Source: CAVXTT01 sp963764685 | GTDB lineage: Bacteria > Bacteroidota > Ignavibacteria > Ignavibacteriales > Ignavibacteriaceae | Direction of reading: 5' to 3' | Assembly: GCA_963764685.1 (NCBI GenBank) | Contig: CAVXTT010000021.1 | Location: forward strand, 62,001-126,000 | Length of the DNA: 64,000 nucleotides | Shown: piece after piece, positions 26,648 to 34,715 of the stretch | How the letters are laid out: each line of letters begins with the position of its first letter | Numbering within the stretch: position 1 is the stretch's first letter | Notes under the pieces: generated by a model | Databases searched by the model: none | The model's input: the letters and a program-made list of their open reading frames with translations, nothing else | Told to the model about the DNA's origin: nothing | Made by a program: the position numbers and the translations under genes

Positions 26648-27034
26648 ATGAAAATATTAGCTTTTTGGGGAGTCAGATACCAGGTAAAGAATGTTGAACG
26701 CTCAATTGAGTTTTTTACGCACATGCTGAACTTCAAACTGGACCATAAAAACCTGCCTGCATTTGGCCAGGTATCTACCGGAAATCTCAAACTAATTCTT
26801 AGTGGTCCTGGTGCTTCCGGTTCCAGGATTATGCCGGATGGGCAACAGCAGGAACCAGGCGGATGGAACAGGGTAATTCTACAAGTGGAAGATTTGCCCG
26901 CAGCAATTACTGAACTCAAACAGAAAGGGATTCATTTTAGAAATGAGATGGAAGTTGGTCCCGGCGGCAAACAGATTCAATTGGATGATCCCGACGGAAA
27001 TCCAATAGAGTTGTTTGAACCATCTCAACAATAA
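26648..27034 (+). CDS. VOC (glyoxalase/bleomycin-resistance) family protein
   Basis: 128 residues in two half-modules. The first begins LAFWGVRYQVKNVERSIEFFTHML with LNFKLDH, LPAFGQVSTGNLKLILSG. The second begins GWNRVILQVEDLPAAITELKQKG with GPGGKQIQLDDPDGNPIELFEP. DPDGNPIELF is the hallmark C-terminal motif of vicinal-oxygen-chelate proteins, with the Glu as a likely metal ligand. Members include glyoxalase I, dioxygenases and antibiotic-binding proteins; which applies here cannot be told. The 83-bp duplication directly upstream may alter expression. No partner gene in the same operon. Confidence 0.85.
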   Translation: MKILAFWGVRYQVKNVERSIEFFTHMLNFKLDHKNLPAFGQVSTGNLKLILSGPGASGSRIMPDGQQQEPGGWNRVILQVEDLPAAITELKQKGIHFRNEMEVGPGGKQIQLDDPDGNPIELFEPSQQ

Positions 27035-27063
27035 ACCTGCTGATCAGTCCCGGGGAGAGCCCC

Positions 27064-27243
27064 TTACTTTAACGCTGCTTTAATCTTCAGGACAGTGGTT
27101 TTGGAGTAGTAACTGCAGGCTCCTTTTTTCATTTCGGGTTTTAAGCCCAGTGTCTGTATCGCTTTTGTTACGGAAGTACCGGATATTTTAAGTTCTTTTG
27201 CTATTGCCCCGGCGGTAAGTAGATCTTGTTTGTTGTCAGCCAT
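27064..27243 (-). CDS. Small HTH-like protein, 59 residues
   Basis: The minus strand from ATG 27243 reads MADNKQDLLTAGAIAKELKI, then SGTSVTKAIQTLGLKPEMKK and GACSYYSKTTVLKIKAALK to TAA. AIAKELKISGTSVTKAIQTL has a helix-turn-helix pattern (two helices with a Gly turn) and the YYSK...IKAAL end resembles small MerR-like excisionase folds. AGGGAAG precedes the ATG. It may bind DNA; it lies inside the accessory zone, between the VOC and PAS genes. Confidence 0.6.
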   Translation of the reverse strand: MADNKQDLLTAGAIAKELKISGTSVTKAIQTLGLKPEMKKGACSYYSKTTVLKIKAALK

Positions 27244-27318
27244 TTTATTGCTTCCCTAAAGATTGAATTTTTGATAATTAAAATTACACAATTTTTAATT
27301 TTTCCTGAAGCAATAATC

Positions 27319-27657
27319 TTAAGATCTTTTGAAATGCGGCATTTCAGCGGGTATTATAATAGAAATTTCAACCAGCCCTTTTACCTTACCGTTCTCATAC
27401 CAGGGAGACTGGTGAATCAATTTTTTAATCCCATTCTTTTCAATTGTGTAGGTATTACTTAATCCGTCTGATATCAATTGCCTGATTTTTTCGACAGATT
27501 CAGGGGAGTGGCAATCGAATAAATTTTTCCCGATCAGCTCCCCGCCTCCATTATCCCGGAATGTATCAGCTGATTTATCGTTCATATCAAGGATGACACC
27601 ATTTATATCGCAAACAGTAATTGCTGCAGCGAATTCCTTTGTCCAGTCAGCGTTCAT
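27319..27657 (-). CDS. Single PAS-domain protein
   Basis: 112 residues. The sequence opens FAAAITVCDINGVILDMNDKSADTF, the typical PAS start in which a strand pair leads into the DxxGxIxxxN motif. GKNLFDCHSPESVEKIRQL follows, a pattern shared with the PAS domains that bind small ligands in sensor proteins. The end is YENGKVKGLVEISIIIPAEMPHF, the last PAS strands. There is no kinase, GGDEF or HTH output domain, so it is a stand-alone sensor module that must act through a partner. GAAGGAG lies 7 bases before the ATG. Confidence 0.75.
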   Translation of the reverse strand: MNADWTKEFAAAITVCDINGVILDMNDKSADTFRDNGGGELIGKNLFDCHSPESVEKIRQLISDGLSNTYTIEKNGIKKLIHQSPWYENGKVKGLVEISIIIPAEMPHFKRS

Positions 27658-27758
27658 TTATTTTCTCCTTCAGTCCTTAAAAATAATTAAAAGAAATTTA
27701 CTGATGAAAAAATATTTGATTCCCTGAACCGGTTCATTCAATTCATAGTTGTTAAAAC

Positions 27759-27848
27759 TTTCACAAGAAGCAGCTCTGCTTCACCCTCATAATCGAGAAC
27801 GGTGACGGCATTGCGGAGGAGTGCTCGGAGAATATTCTGTTGAAGTAG
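27759..27848 (+). pseudogene. 3' fragment of a third DUF6266-like gene
   Basis: FHKKQLCFTLIIENGDGIAE followed by ECSENILLK and TAG corresponds to the last 29 residues of paralogue 2. The DNA is nearly identical to 26206-26295. Upstream sequence does not match the rest of the gene, so only the end survives. Confidence 0.85.
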
Positions 27849-27927
27849 GATCTTTTTGTCAATTCTCGGAATAATGCTACTTTTCGATAGGCAGTATTGG
27901 AAAATTAGTATCCATAGGAACTGATTA

Positions 27928-29898
27928 TTGAAACGGGAATATTATTCCGCTACTATTCAAGAATTTTGCTCCTCTTCAACTGAGGAGATATGCAAAATTA
28001 TCTTGTATAATAATCAGTTCACCTACGAAGCACTTCAAAGATTGTCCTGGGAAGAAGAAATAAATATTCTTAAATCAGCATTGTCAGGATTTCAGGGACA
28101 TATCTTTTTTGAATACTCTGTTCCACGAATGGGGAAAAGAATAGATGTACTACTTATTATCGATCATGTAATCTTCATTTTAGAATTCAAGGTAGGGGAG
28201 GGAACATACACTCGATCTGCCTTAGATCAGGTAATGGATTATGCACTGGATCTGAAAAACTTTCATGAAACAAGTCATGAATTATTAATTGCGCCTATCC
28301 TTATTGCTACTAAAGCAAACACAGCTGATGACACTATATGCCTCACCCCTCAGAATGACCAAATTCTTTATCCTATTAAGTGCAACGTAAAATCTTTAGA
28401 TATTGTAATTAAACGTGTTTTATCCTTTTCCGTTGCTAAAAGGATTAACATTAATGAATGGCAGGCAGGATGTTATTCTCCAACACCTACAATAATTGAA
28501 GCTGCCATTTCGCTATATACAAATCACAGTGTTAAAGAAATTACCCGCACTGATGCCAGTGCAAAGGATTTACAAGCAACTACTTATGCTATTGATGAAA
28601 TAATTAGTCGTAGTAAAACTAATAAAGAGAAATCAATCTGTTTTATAACAGGAGTGCCTGGTGCAGGTAAAACACTTGTTGGTTTAAATGCAGCAACTCA
28701 ATATTTGGATAAAGAAAAGGGGGTTACCAGTGTTTTCTTATCAGGCAATGGACCTTTAGTTGCCATTCTCAGAGAAGCCTTGATCAGAGACAAGTTACAA
28801 CGAGATAAGCTGCAGGGAATTAAGTCATTCAAGAAAGATGCTTCACAGGAAGTTAAACTATTTATACAGAATGTCCATCATTTCAGAGATGAATATCTAA
28901 GGGATGATAAAGCACCGGTGGATCATGTTGCAATATTCGATGAGGCGCAGAGAGCCTGGACAAAAGAAATGACAGCCTCATTTATGAAAATAAAAAAGAG
29001 AATCCCCGATTTTCAAATGTCTGAACCTGAATTTTTGATTTCTTGCCTGGACAGGCATAAAGATTGGGCAGTAATTATTTGTCTGGTAGGAGGTGGACAG
29101 GAAATCAACAGAGGTGAAGCCGGTATTTACGAATGGACTAGTTCGATAGCAAGATCCTTTCCTCACTGGAAAGTTTATCTTCCTGATAATCTCACGGACT
29201 CAGAATATGCATTATACAATTCTTTAGAAAAGATTAAAGACGAGAATATAACATTCAACAGTGACCTGCACTTATCAGTATCTATGCGTTCATTCAGAGC
29301 AGAAAATCTTAGCAAAATGGTAAAATGCATACTTGATTTTGAAGTAGAACAGGCCAGAAATCATTACAACGAATTATCAAAAAACTATCCAATCATTTTA
29401 ACTAGAAGCTTGTGCAAGGCAAAACAGTGGCTTAAAGAAAGAGCAAGAGGGAGCGAGAGATTTGGGGTAATAGTTTCCTCACAAGCTGAGAGATTAAAAC
29501 CATTAGCTATAGATGTAAAAAGTCCCTTGAACCCCGTACTTTGGTTCTTAAACGATAAAGATGACGTTCGTTCATCTTATTACTTGGAGGATGCCGCCAC
29601 AGAATTTGGTGTTCAAGGTCTTGAATTAGATTGGACTTGTGTTACCTGGGATGCTGATTTCAGATATACAGAAAAGGGATGGGACACTTATTCGTTTAAG
29701 GGGAATAAATGGGAACGGATTATAAAGGAAGAACGTAAAAAATATTTGAAGAATGCTTATAGAGTACTCCTCACACGTGCAAGGCAAGGAATGGTAATGG
29801 TGATTCCTTATGGTTCTAAACAAGATCCGACAAGGAAGAGAGAATATTATGATTCGACCTATAATTATCTAAAGGAAATCGGTTTTGAAACAATCTAA
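27928..29898 (+). CDS. DUF2075 helicase-like ATPase with N-terminal nuclease-like domain
   Basis: 656 residues, soluble. Residues about 50-120 contain KRIDVLLIIDHVIFILEFKVG, a D...ExK arrangement of PD-(D/E)xK nucleases. The central part has Walker A GVPGAGKT (about 242-249) and Walker B AIFDEAQRAW (about 334-343). Further SF1-type motifs follow: LVGGGQEINRGEAG, LSVSMRSFRAE, then EFGVQGLELDWTCVTWD and YRVLLTRARQGMVMVIP. These define the DUF2075 (Schlafen group 3-like) helicase family. Several DUF2075-type proteins are linked with phage defence, so a role in defence is plausible. The TTG start at 27928 has AGGA 9 bases upstream. A membrane protein follows 85 bases downstream. Confidence 0.85.
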   Translation: MKREYYSATIQEFCSSSTEEICKIILYNNQFTYEALQRLSWEEEINILKSALSGFQGHIFFEYSVPRMGKRIDVLLIIDHVIFILEFKVGEGTYTRSALDQVMDYALDLKNFHETSHELLIAPILIATKANTADDTICLTPQNDQILYPIKCNVKSLDIVIKRVLSFSVAKRININEWQAGCYSPTPTIIEAAISLYTNHSVKEITRTDASAKDLQATTYAIDEIISRSKTNKEKSICFITGVPGAGKTLVGLNAATQYLDKEKGVTSVFLSGNGPLVAILREALIRDKLQRDKLQGIKSFKKDASQEVKLFIQNVHHFRDEYLRDDKAPVDHVAIFDEAQRAWTKEMTASFMKIKKRIPDFQMSEPEFLISCLDRHKDWAVIICLVGGGQEINRGEAGIYEWTSSIARSFPHWKVYLPDNLTDSEYALYNSLEKIKDENITFNSDLHLSVSMRSFRAENLSKMVKCILDFEVEQARNHYNELSKNYPIILTRSLCKAKQWLKERARGSERFGVIVSSQAERLKPLAIDVKSPLNPVLWFLNDKDDVRSSYYLEDAATEFGVQGLELDWTCVTWDADFRYTEKGWDTYSFKGNKWERIIKEERKKYLKNAYRVLLTRARQGMVMVIPYGSKQDPTRKREYYDSTYNYLKEIGFETI

Positions 29899-29983
29899 AA
29901 TGTTTCAAGCATTGAGATGTACGGTTCAATTATTAAAAGCTGAATTACCCATATCTTAGTTTATAAAAAAGAAAGAAGCCTAA

Positions 29984-30625
29984 ATGAATTCGGAATTTGA
30001 AGCTCCGGCATCTTTTGATCTTAACCCAGCAGATCAAATCAAAATTCATCAATATTATTTAGATCACTTTTATCGAATCGAGCAAAGTGAGGAATTACGA
30101 TCTGAAAATAGCATTAAATTCTTCCTTACTCTAAGTACAATTGTAACCGCACTTTTAATCAGCCCTGGATTAGGGCTTAGTAAGAACTACTTAGCAATCT
30201 TCTTCTTTTTACTGATCCTGTTTGCTTTGGGTTTACTTATCTTTGCCCGCGTGATCTGGAGTGACAGAAGAATCAAGCAGCATCAACAGCTTTGGGGAAT
30301 ATCCCACAAAAATATCCAAACATTTGAACCGAATGTCCGACACTATAGCGATTTCTTAAGTAAAATGGATGATTACAGAATCTGTTTTATGGGACGAACA
30401 ATTAAGGGAACATACACTCAAATTATTATGTTTACGGAAGCAATCCTGTTTGCAGTTAGCTTCTATTATGCTTCCATCTTTTTAAGAGTTAAATGGTATG
30501 ATGGAATTTCTCTGTCCATAATTCTTGCAGTTATAATTTTTCTAATGCTCCTTTTATGGGGGTGGTATGTAAAGAACCTGTTTCCTCAAAAGACTAAAAG
30601 CTCGAGCAAATCTACAAATGGATGA
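29984..30625 (+). CDS. Four-helix membrane protein paired with the DUF2075 gene
   Basis: 213 residues. An N-terminal soluble part (residues 1-45, with DQIKIHQYYLDHFYRIEQSEEL) is followed by two adjacent membrane helices (about 46-90, FFLTLSTIVTALLI and LAIFFFLLILFALGLLIFA). A basic linker and two more helices (about 145-195) follow. The arrangement of a charged N-terminal helix before a hairpin of membrane helices resembles SLATT-like membrane effectors, but this protein has four helices rather than two, so I do not assign the family. Position and spacing suggest it works with the DUF2075 protein, perhaps as a membrane-acting effector. That is inference. Confidence 0.6.
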   Translation: MNSEFEAPASFDLNPADQIKIHQYYLDHFYRIEQSEELRSENSIKFFLTLSTIVTALLISPGLGLSKNYLAIFFFLLILFALGLLIFARVIWSDRRIKQHQQLWGISHKNIQTFEPNVRHYSDFLSKMDDYRICFMGRTIKGTYTQIIMFTEAILFAVSFYYASIFLRVKWYDGISLSIILAVIIFLMLLLWGWYVKNLFPQKTKSSSKSTNG

Positions 30626-30678
30626 ACACAACAACTTAATTTTATCTATCCCCTTGTTGAGTACTTCGGGATACTTCG

Positions 30679-30729
30679 GTGGGGGAGGGCTTGAACCTAC
30701 AATCCGCCGCGGCGGATTATGAGCCCTGC
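30679..30729. other. tRNA-Met-like 3' fragment
   Basis: GGGGGAGGGCTTGAACCTAC and GGATTATGAGCCC align in order with the tRNA-fMet text GGGGGCAGGACTTGAACCTA and GGGTTATGAGCCC at 32338-32380. The variable arm is replaced by CCGCCGCGGCGG. It cannot form a full tRNA. Confidence 0.6.
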
Positions 30730-30868
30730 TTCCATATTCTTTTAATTTCTTCTCTGCCTACTCCTGTTTTATAACAATACTCTCGCTTTATTGCCTGGGA
30801 GTACGTATCAAACTCCTCCAAATGAATGAGCTTCCATTCAGTACCTCCAAAGTCCAAGTTAAATGTCT
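30717..30868 (-). pseudogene. 3' end of a GIY-YIG endonuclease gene
   Basis: The minus strand reads WKLIHLEEFDTYSQAIKREY then CYKTGVGREEIKRIWKQGS and TAA (30717-30719). The pattern (KLIxxEEFxTxxxAxxRExxxKTGxGRxxI) is that of the end of stand-alone GIY-YIG nucleases. The catalytic GIY-YIG part is absent. The fragment abuts the tRNA-like piece. Confidence 0.65.
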
Positions 30869-30995
30869 CTGCCGTCACAAAATATTTTTAATTAAATAAA
30901 GAGTTTTGTCTGAAGATAAACACACCCCATTTTCGCTGGATAAATTTTTCGTGAGAAATTTTCCTTGTTGAATATAAGTATAAGGAGTTGATTGT

Positions 30996-32213
30996 ATGCA
31001 TAATTTCAGAAAACAGATGAAAGTATTGTTATTTGCAGTCTTGTTATTCTTTGGTTCTGATGCCATGGCTGATGTAGTGGGCGACTGCAATCTTATGGTA
31101 TGCTGGGTAGTTGAAAGAGCTAAGATGAATACACCTAATGCCAATAGGGTCCTGGCAATTGTTCACACGGCAGTGTATGAAGCTGTAAATTCTATTACGA
31201 AACGATATCCGCAGGGTCATTTTCAGCTGAATGCAATGCCGGGGGCTTCGGTTGATGCAGCAGCTGTATCTGCAGTATATCACTCGCTGATTAAACTTAT
31301 GCCTTCGCAGCAAACGATAATCGATAGTATCTATAAAGAATCTCTTGCTGCAGTTCCGGATAACGATTCTAAAACTGCCGGCATAGATGCAGGAAAAAAT
31401 GCAGCAGATGCTGTGCTTAAGTACCGTGAAGGTGATATCATTGATGCGGAAGACACATACCGTCCTTATACTATTGCAGGTGTTTATGTTCCTACAGTAA
31501 TTCCGGCAGTTCCGCAGTGGTCACACCGCAAGCCTTGGCTGATGACAAGTCCTTCACAATTTCGTCCCGGACCGCCGCCGTCTTTAACAAGTGAAGTGTG
31601 GGCGCGCGACTATAATGAGATCAAAAATATCGGCAGCAAAAACAGCACTGCACGCACCAAAGAACAGACAGAAATCGCACGTTTCTGGGAAGCCACACTT
31701 CCTCCTGTTTATCATAATATTGTTCATTCGGTTATAAATGCTCCGGGAAGGGATATAACCCAGAATGCCCACTTGTTCGCAATGATTACCCAGGCTATAG
31801 ATGATGCACTTATTGCAGTTATGGATGCCAAATATTATTATAATTTCTGGAGACCCGTAACTGCAATCCGCAATGGCGATATCGACAGCAATGATGCTAC
31901 AGAACGGGATCCCAAATGGATGCCGTTCATAGATACTCCAATGCATCCCGAATATCCATGTGCTCACTGCATTGTTTCGGGAGCTGTCGGCACAATACTG
32001 CTTGCCGAGATTGGAAACGGCACCATGCCGACACTGAGAAGTGTTAGTCCCACAGCCAATGGTGCTGAAAGAATGTGGAATAAGATTGAGGATTTCATGA
32101 CAGAGGTGGCAGAAGCCCGTATTTATGATGGCGTGCATTTCCGGAATTCCACAGAAACAGGCACTGCGATGGGAAAGCAGATTGGTGCACTGGCGGTGGA
32201 GAAATTTAATTAA
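30996..32213 (+). CDS. Vanadium-haloperoxidase-like / PAP2-superfamily secreted protein
   Basis: 405 residues with a signal peptide (MKVLLFAVLLFFGSDAMA). The body has ANRVLAIVHTAVYEAVNSI and FWRPVTAIRNGDID, then HPEYPCAHCIVSGAVGTI (about 323-340) and EARIYDGVHFRNSTETGTAMGKQIG near the end. R...AHxxxSGA...H..R is the phosphate/vanadate pocket of the vanadium chloroperoxidase / PAP2 superfamily. Family members usually show HPEYPSAHSxVSGA. Here Cys replaces Ser in two places (PCAHC), which may change the pocket. It may oxidise halides or hydrolyse phosphoesters in the periplasm. GGAG lies 10 bases before the chosen ATG. It is transcribed alone. Confidence 0.85.
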   Translation: MHNFRKQMKVLLFAVLLFFGSDAMADVVGDCNLMVCWVVERAKMNTPNANRVLAIVHTAVYEAVNSITKRYPQGHFQLNAMPGASVDAAAVSAVYHSLIKLMPSQQTIIDSIYKESLAAVPDNDSKTAGIDAGKNAADAVLKYREGDIIDAEDTYRPYTIAGVYVPTVIPAVPQWSHRKPWLMTSPSQFRPGPPPSLTSEVWARDYNEIKNIGSKNSTARTKEQTEIARFWEATLPPVYHNIVHSVINAPGRDITQNAHLFAMITQAIDDALIAVMDAKYYYNFWRPVTAIRNGDIDSNDATERDPKWMPFIDTPMHPEYPCAHCIVSGAVGTILLAEIGNGTMPTLRSVSPTANGAERMWNKIEDFMTEVAEARIYDGVHFRNSTETGTAMGKQIGALAVEKFN

Positions 32214-32291
32214 AAGTTCTGAAAGAATTTCTGAAAGATTTATCAGAATTGGGATCAAATTTCTGAAATGAGCAAGTAATTAGCAGGGCAT

Positions 32292-32323
32292 AAAAAAGCC
32301 CGAATACTATTCATATTCAGGCT
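32292..32323 (-). terminator. Terminator after tRNA-fMet
   Basis: On the minus strand AGCCTGAATATGAATAGTAT-TCGGGCT is followed by a T-run, 11 bases after the tRNA. Confidence 0.8.
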
Positions 32324-32333
32324 AATTCTTTAG

Positions 32334-32406
<73 letters not shown>

Positions 32407-32554
32407 ATGTAATTTCTAAAAATCTTAAATTTCTCGTTCTAGTACAGGGCTACTCCCCAAGGGACTCCACCCCGCGGTGTATTTTAGACAACAAATATAA
32501 CACTTTTAACCAGACCTGTCAAAATATTAAAAAAGGGGAAATCTCGACCAATAG

Positions 32555-32612
32555 CCGGCACTTCGATACGTTCCTCGAAGACTCAGAACTACTCAGTGAC
32601 CTTTCTGTGTCT
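32555..32612. repeat. Dispersed repeat, single copy
   Basis: CCGGCACTTCGATACGTTCC followed by TCGAAGACTCAGAACTACTC and AGTGACCTTTCTGTGTC matches the 24733-24870 element. Confidence 0.75.
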
Positions 32613-32637
32613 GAATAAATGGATAATATCTATCCAC

Positions 32638-33060
32638 TTATCCCTTTGCCACCTCCTCTGTTAGCCTGTCCAGGTTCTCTTCATTAGCCGGAACTACAAT
32701 GTGTTTGACCTTCCGGGCTGTGTCTTCACTTTCAAATGTTTGTTCCCAGGATACGGTTGTACCTGAGCCTTTTGGTGTCAGGGTTATTTTTAACCGGTAC
32801 TTCGGTTCGGACAAATGGTAAATTGTTATTCTTTCCGGGGGTTCAATTTCTTCGAAAATGCTCTCATTTTGATAATGTCCTGCCTTTGGTCCGTGCATCG
32901 TAAATGACCATCTTCCTCCATTTTTGAATTCACAGAGTTTGAATGTATTTGTAAATCCGGCAGGTCCCCACCAGCGGGCTAATCTTTCAGGATCACTGAA
33001 GGCTGCGAAGATTTCTTCCGGGGCGGCGGGGATTTCTCTTGATGTTTTGAATGTGTTCAT
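32638..33060 (-). CDS. SRPBCC / AHSA1-type START-like protein
   Basis: 140 residues. The pattern FKTSREIPAAPEEIFAAFSDPERLARWWGPAGFTN opens the AHSA1 domain, followed by FKNGGRWSFTMHGPKAGHY, ESIFEEIEPPERITIYH, ITLTPKGSGTTVSWEQTFES and a C-terminal helix ANEENLDRLTEEV. This is the helix-grip fold that holds hydrophobic ligands. Single-domain family members are annotated as activator of Hsp90-like ATPase or polyketide-cyclase-like proteins, without known substrate. No signal peptide. The DNA between it and the S41 gene carries octamer repeats. Confidence 0.85.
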   Translation of the reverse strand: MNTFKTSREIPAAPEEIFAAFSDPERLARWWGPAGFTNTFKLCEFKNGGRWSFTMHGPKAGHYQNESIFEEIEPPERITIYHLSEPKYRLKITLTPKGSGTTVSWEQTFESEDTARKVKHIVVPANEENLDRLTEEVAKG

Positions 33061-33100
33061 AATGTTAGCTGTAAATTACTATTATTAATATTCATTTTCG

Positions 33101-33132
33101 TGCGGTCGTGCGGTCGTGCGGTCGTGCGGTCG
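33101..33132. repeat. Octamer repeat TGCGGTCG, four copies
   Basis: TGCGGTCG occurs at 33101, 33109, 33117 and 33125 without gaps. It recurs at 34591-34627 after the S41 gene. Confidence 0.9.
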
Positions 33133-33215
33133 AAATCAGGACAGGCAGAAAGAGGAATTCAAACCTTTTAATCTATTTTACGTCTAAAAACTTATAATCT
33201 AAAATCGGAGAGCTG

Positions 33216-34589
33216 ATGAGAAATCTGTATGGTTATTTGGTGTGGGGAATATTTGCTTTAATTCTGGCTTCACAGGTACCGGCGCAGGAGCTCAGCAGGG
33301 AGCAAAAAAGCAATGTTGTAAATAGGATCAGCAGTATGCTGGAGGAGAGGTATGTATTTCCGGAGACAGCCCTGAAATGCAGTGAGCATATTAAAAAGCA
33401 GCTTGAGTCGGGGACATTTGACAGTATTACAACCAAAGAATCATTTGCCGCTGCTCTTACTGCAGAACTGCAGAGTATAAGTAAAGATAAGCATATGAGG
33501 GTAAGGGCAGAAAAGCGGACTGCCCCGCAGGAGATACAGGATCCTTTTTACGAGGAGTTCCTGTCACGGCAGCAGAACAAAGAATCCAATGTCGGCTTTG
33601 CCCGCGTGGAATTTCTTGACGGCGGAATCGGTTACCTGGATCTAAGGTTCTTTGCACCATTGGAGATTTCAAGGAAATACGCAGAGTCGGCAATGAACCT
33701 GCTTGCAAATTCCGATGCCCTGATCATAGACCTTAGAAAAAACTCAGGAGGGAGCCCCGACCTTATCAGCTTTATTTCCAGCTACTTCTTCGATTTACCG
33801 ACCCACCTTAATAGTCTCTACTGGAGGGAAGGTAACAGGACAGAGGAATTCTGGACCAAAAAAATAGAAGGAAGTACCCTGACGGATGTTCCCATCTTCG
33901 TACTTACCAGCAGCTCTACATTCTCAGGAGGAGAGGAGTTTGCAAATAACCTCAAGACTCAGAAGAGGGCAACGATAATCGGGGAGACTACAGGCGGAGG
34001 AGCAAACCCCGGCGGACTATTACGTATCGATAATGATTTCGGAATATTTATCCCTACCGGCAGAGCTATAAATCCTGTGACAAATTCTAACTGGGAAGGT
34101 ACAGGAGTGGAACCCGATATAAAAGTTTCCAAAGAGGAAGCTTACGATATTGCCCTGCAGAAGGCATTAACTGCCGCCGGAGAATACCGCAAAAAGAAAT
34201 CAGATGAAATGCTTGCTGTCTCGAAAAAGATAAGCGGAGAGCTTGATGAAGCTGAGGCAATGCTTGTCATTGACAAGCCGAAAGCTGAAGAAACCATCGG
34301 CACTGTATTTAATGAGGGGATAGCCGCCGGACTAATTGATGAGAATGCAATTAATAATGCAGGTTACAGCTACCTGGAAAAAGAAAAATACGATATGGCA
34401 ATTGCGATATTCAAATTTAATGTCGGTAAGTATCCGGGATCCTTTAATACATACGACAGTCTCGGGGAGGCATATATGAAAAGCGGTCAGAAAGAACTTG
34501 CCGTTACAAATTACAGGAAGTCGCTGGATCTGAATCCGGATAATAAGAATGCGGAGGAGATGATTGATAGGATTAAAGGCGAAAATTAG
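33216..34589 (+). CDS. S41 family peptidase with C-terminal TPR
   Basis: 457 residues. A signal peptide (YLVWGIFALILASQVPAQ) leads to an N-terminal S41 helical domain (VNRISSMLEERYVFPETALKCSEHI), then the protease core: IGYLDLRFFAP, DALIIDLRKNSGGSPDLISF, and the nucleophile region VLTSSSTFSGGEEFANNL with a Ser in S-x-F-S-G/A, then GETTGGGANPGG. No PDZ domain is evident, as in the IRBP-like branch of S41. Two TPR motifs near 370-450 (NNAGYSYLEKEKYDMAI, YDSLGEAYMKSGQKELA) may bind partners or substrate tails. It is likely a periplasmic or secreted serine protease. The start is supported by GGAG before the ATG. Its leader is duplicated after its stop codon. Confidence 0.9.
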   Translation: MRNLYGYLVWGIFALILASQVPAQELSREQKSNVVNRISSMLEERYVFPETALKCSEHIKKQLESGTFDSITTKESFAAALTAELQSISKDKHMRVRAEKRTAPQEIQDPFYEEFLSRQQNKESNVGFARVEFLDGGIGYLDLRFFAPLEISRKYAESAMNLLANSDALIIDLRKNSGGSPDLISFISSYFFDLPTHLNSLYWREGNRTEEFWTKKIEGSTLTDVPIFVLTSSSTFSGGEEFANNLKTQKRATIIGETTGGGANPGGLLRIDNDFGIFIPTGRAINPVTNSNWEGTGVEPDIKVSKEEAYDIALQKALTAAGEYRKKKSDEMLAVSKKISGELDEAEAMLVIDKPKAEETIGTVFNEGIAAGLIDENAINNAGYSYLEKEKYDMAIAIFKFNVGKYPGSFNTYDSLGEAYMKSGQKELAVTNYRKSLDLNPDNKNAEEMIDRIKGEN

Positions 34590-34590
34590 G

Positions 34591-34676
34591 TGCGGCAGTG
34601 TCGTGCGGTCGTGCGGTCGTGCGGACGAAATCAGGGCATTTAAAAACTTTATATCTAAAATCGGAGAGCTGATGAG
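34591..34676. repeat. Downstream copy of the S41 leader region
   Basis: TGCGGTCG octamers (34604-34627, last TGCGGACG), CGAAATCAGG and AAAATCGGAGAGCTGATGAG (34657-34676) copy 33101-33221 in shortened form, including the ribosome-binding site and start codon of the S41 gene. Confidence 0.85.
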
Positions 34677-34683
34677 TGAAGAA

Positions 34684-34709
34684 ATCCCCGGGTATAAATA
34701 CCCGGGGAT
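34684..34709 (-). terminator. Hairpin terminator
   Basis: ATCCCCGGGTATAAATACCCGGGGAT, a stem of 11 G+C-rich pairs, followed on the minus strand by TTTCTTC, 7 bases downstream of the 34716 gene. Confidence 0.75.
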
Positions 34710-34715
34710 AATTTA

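Noticed and set aside
28651..28951. Treating the DUF2075 gene as part of a known restriction-modification system
   Set aside because: No methyltransferase or specificity subunit is present in the window.
31584..32258. 224-codon minus-strand ORF opposite the haloperoxidase-like gene
   Set aside because: Antisense frame of a clear conserved gene; sequence is Cys/His/Ile rich and without domain pattern.
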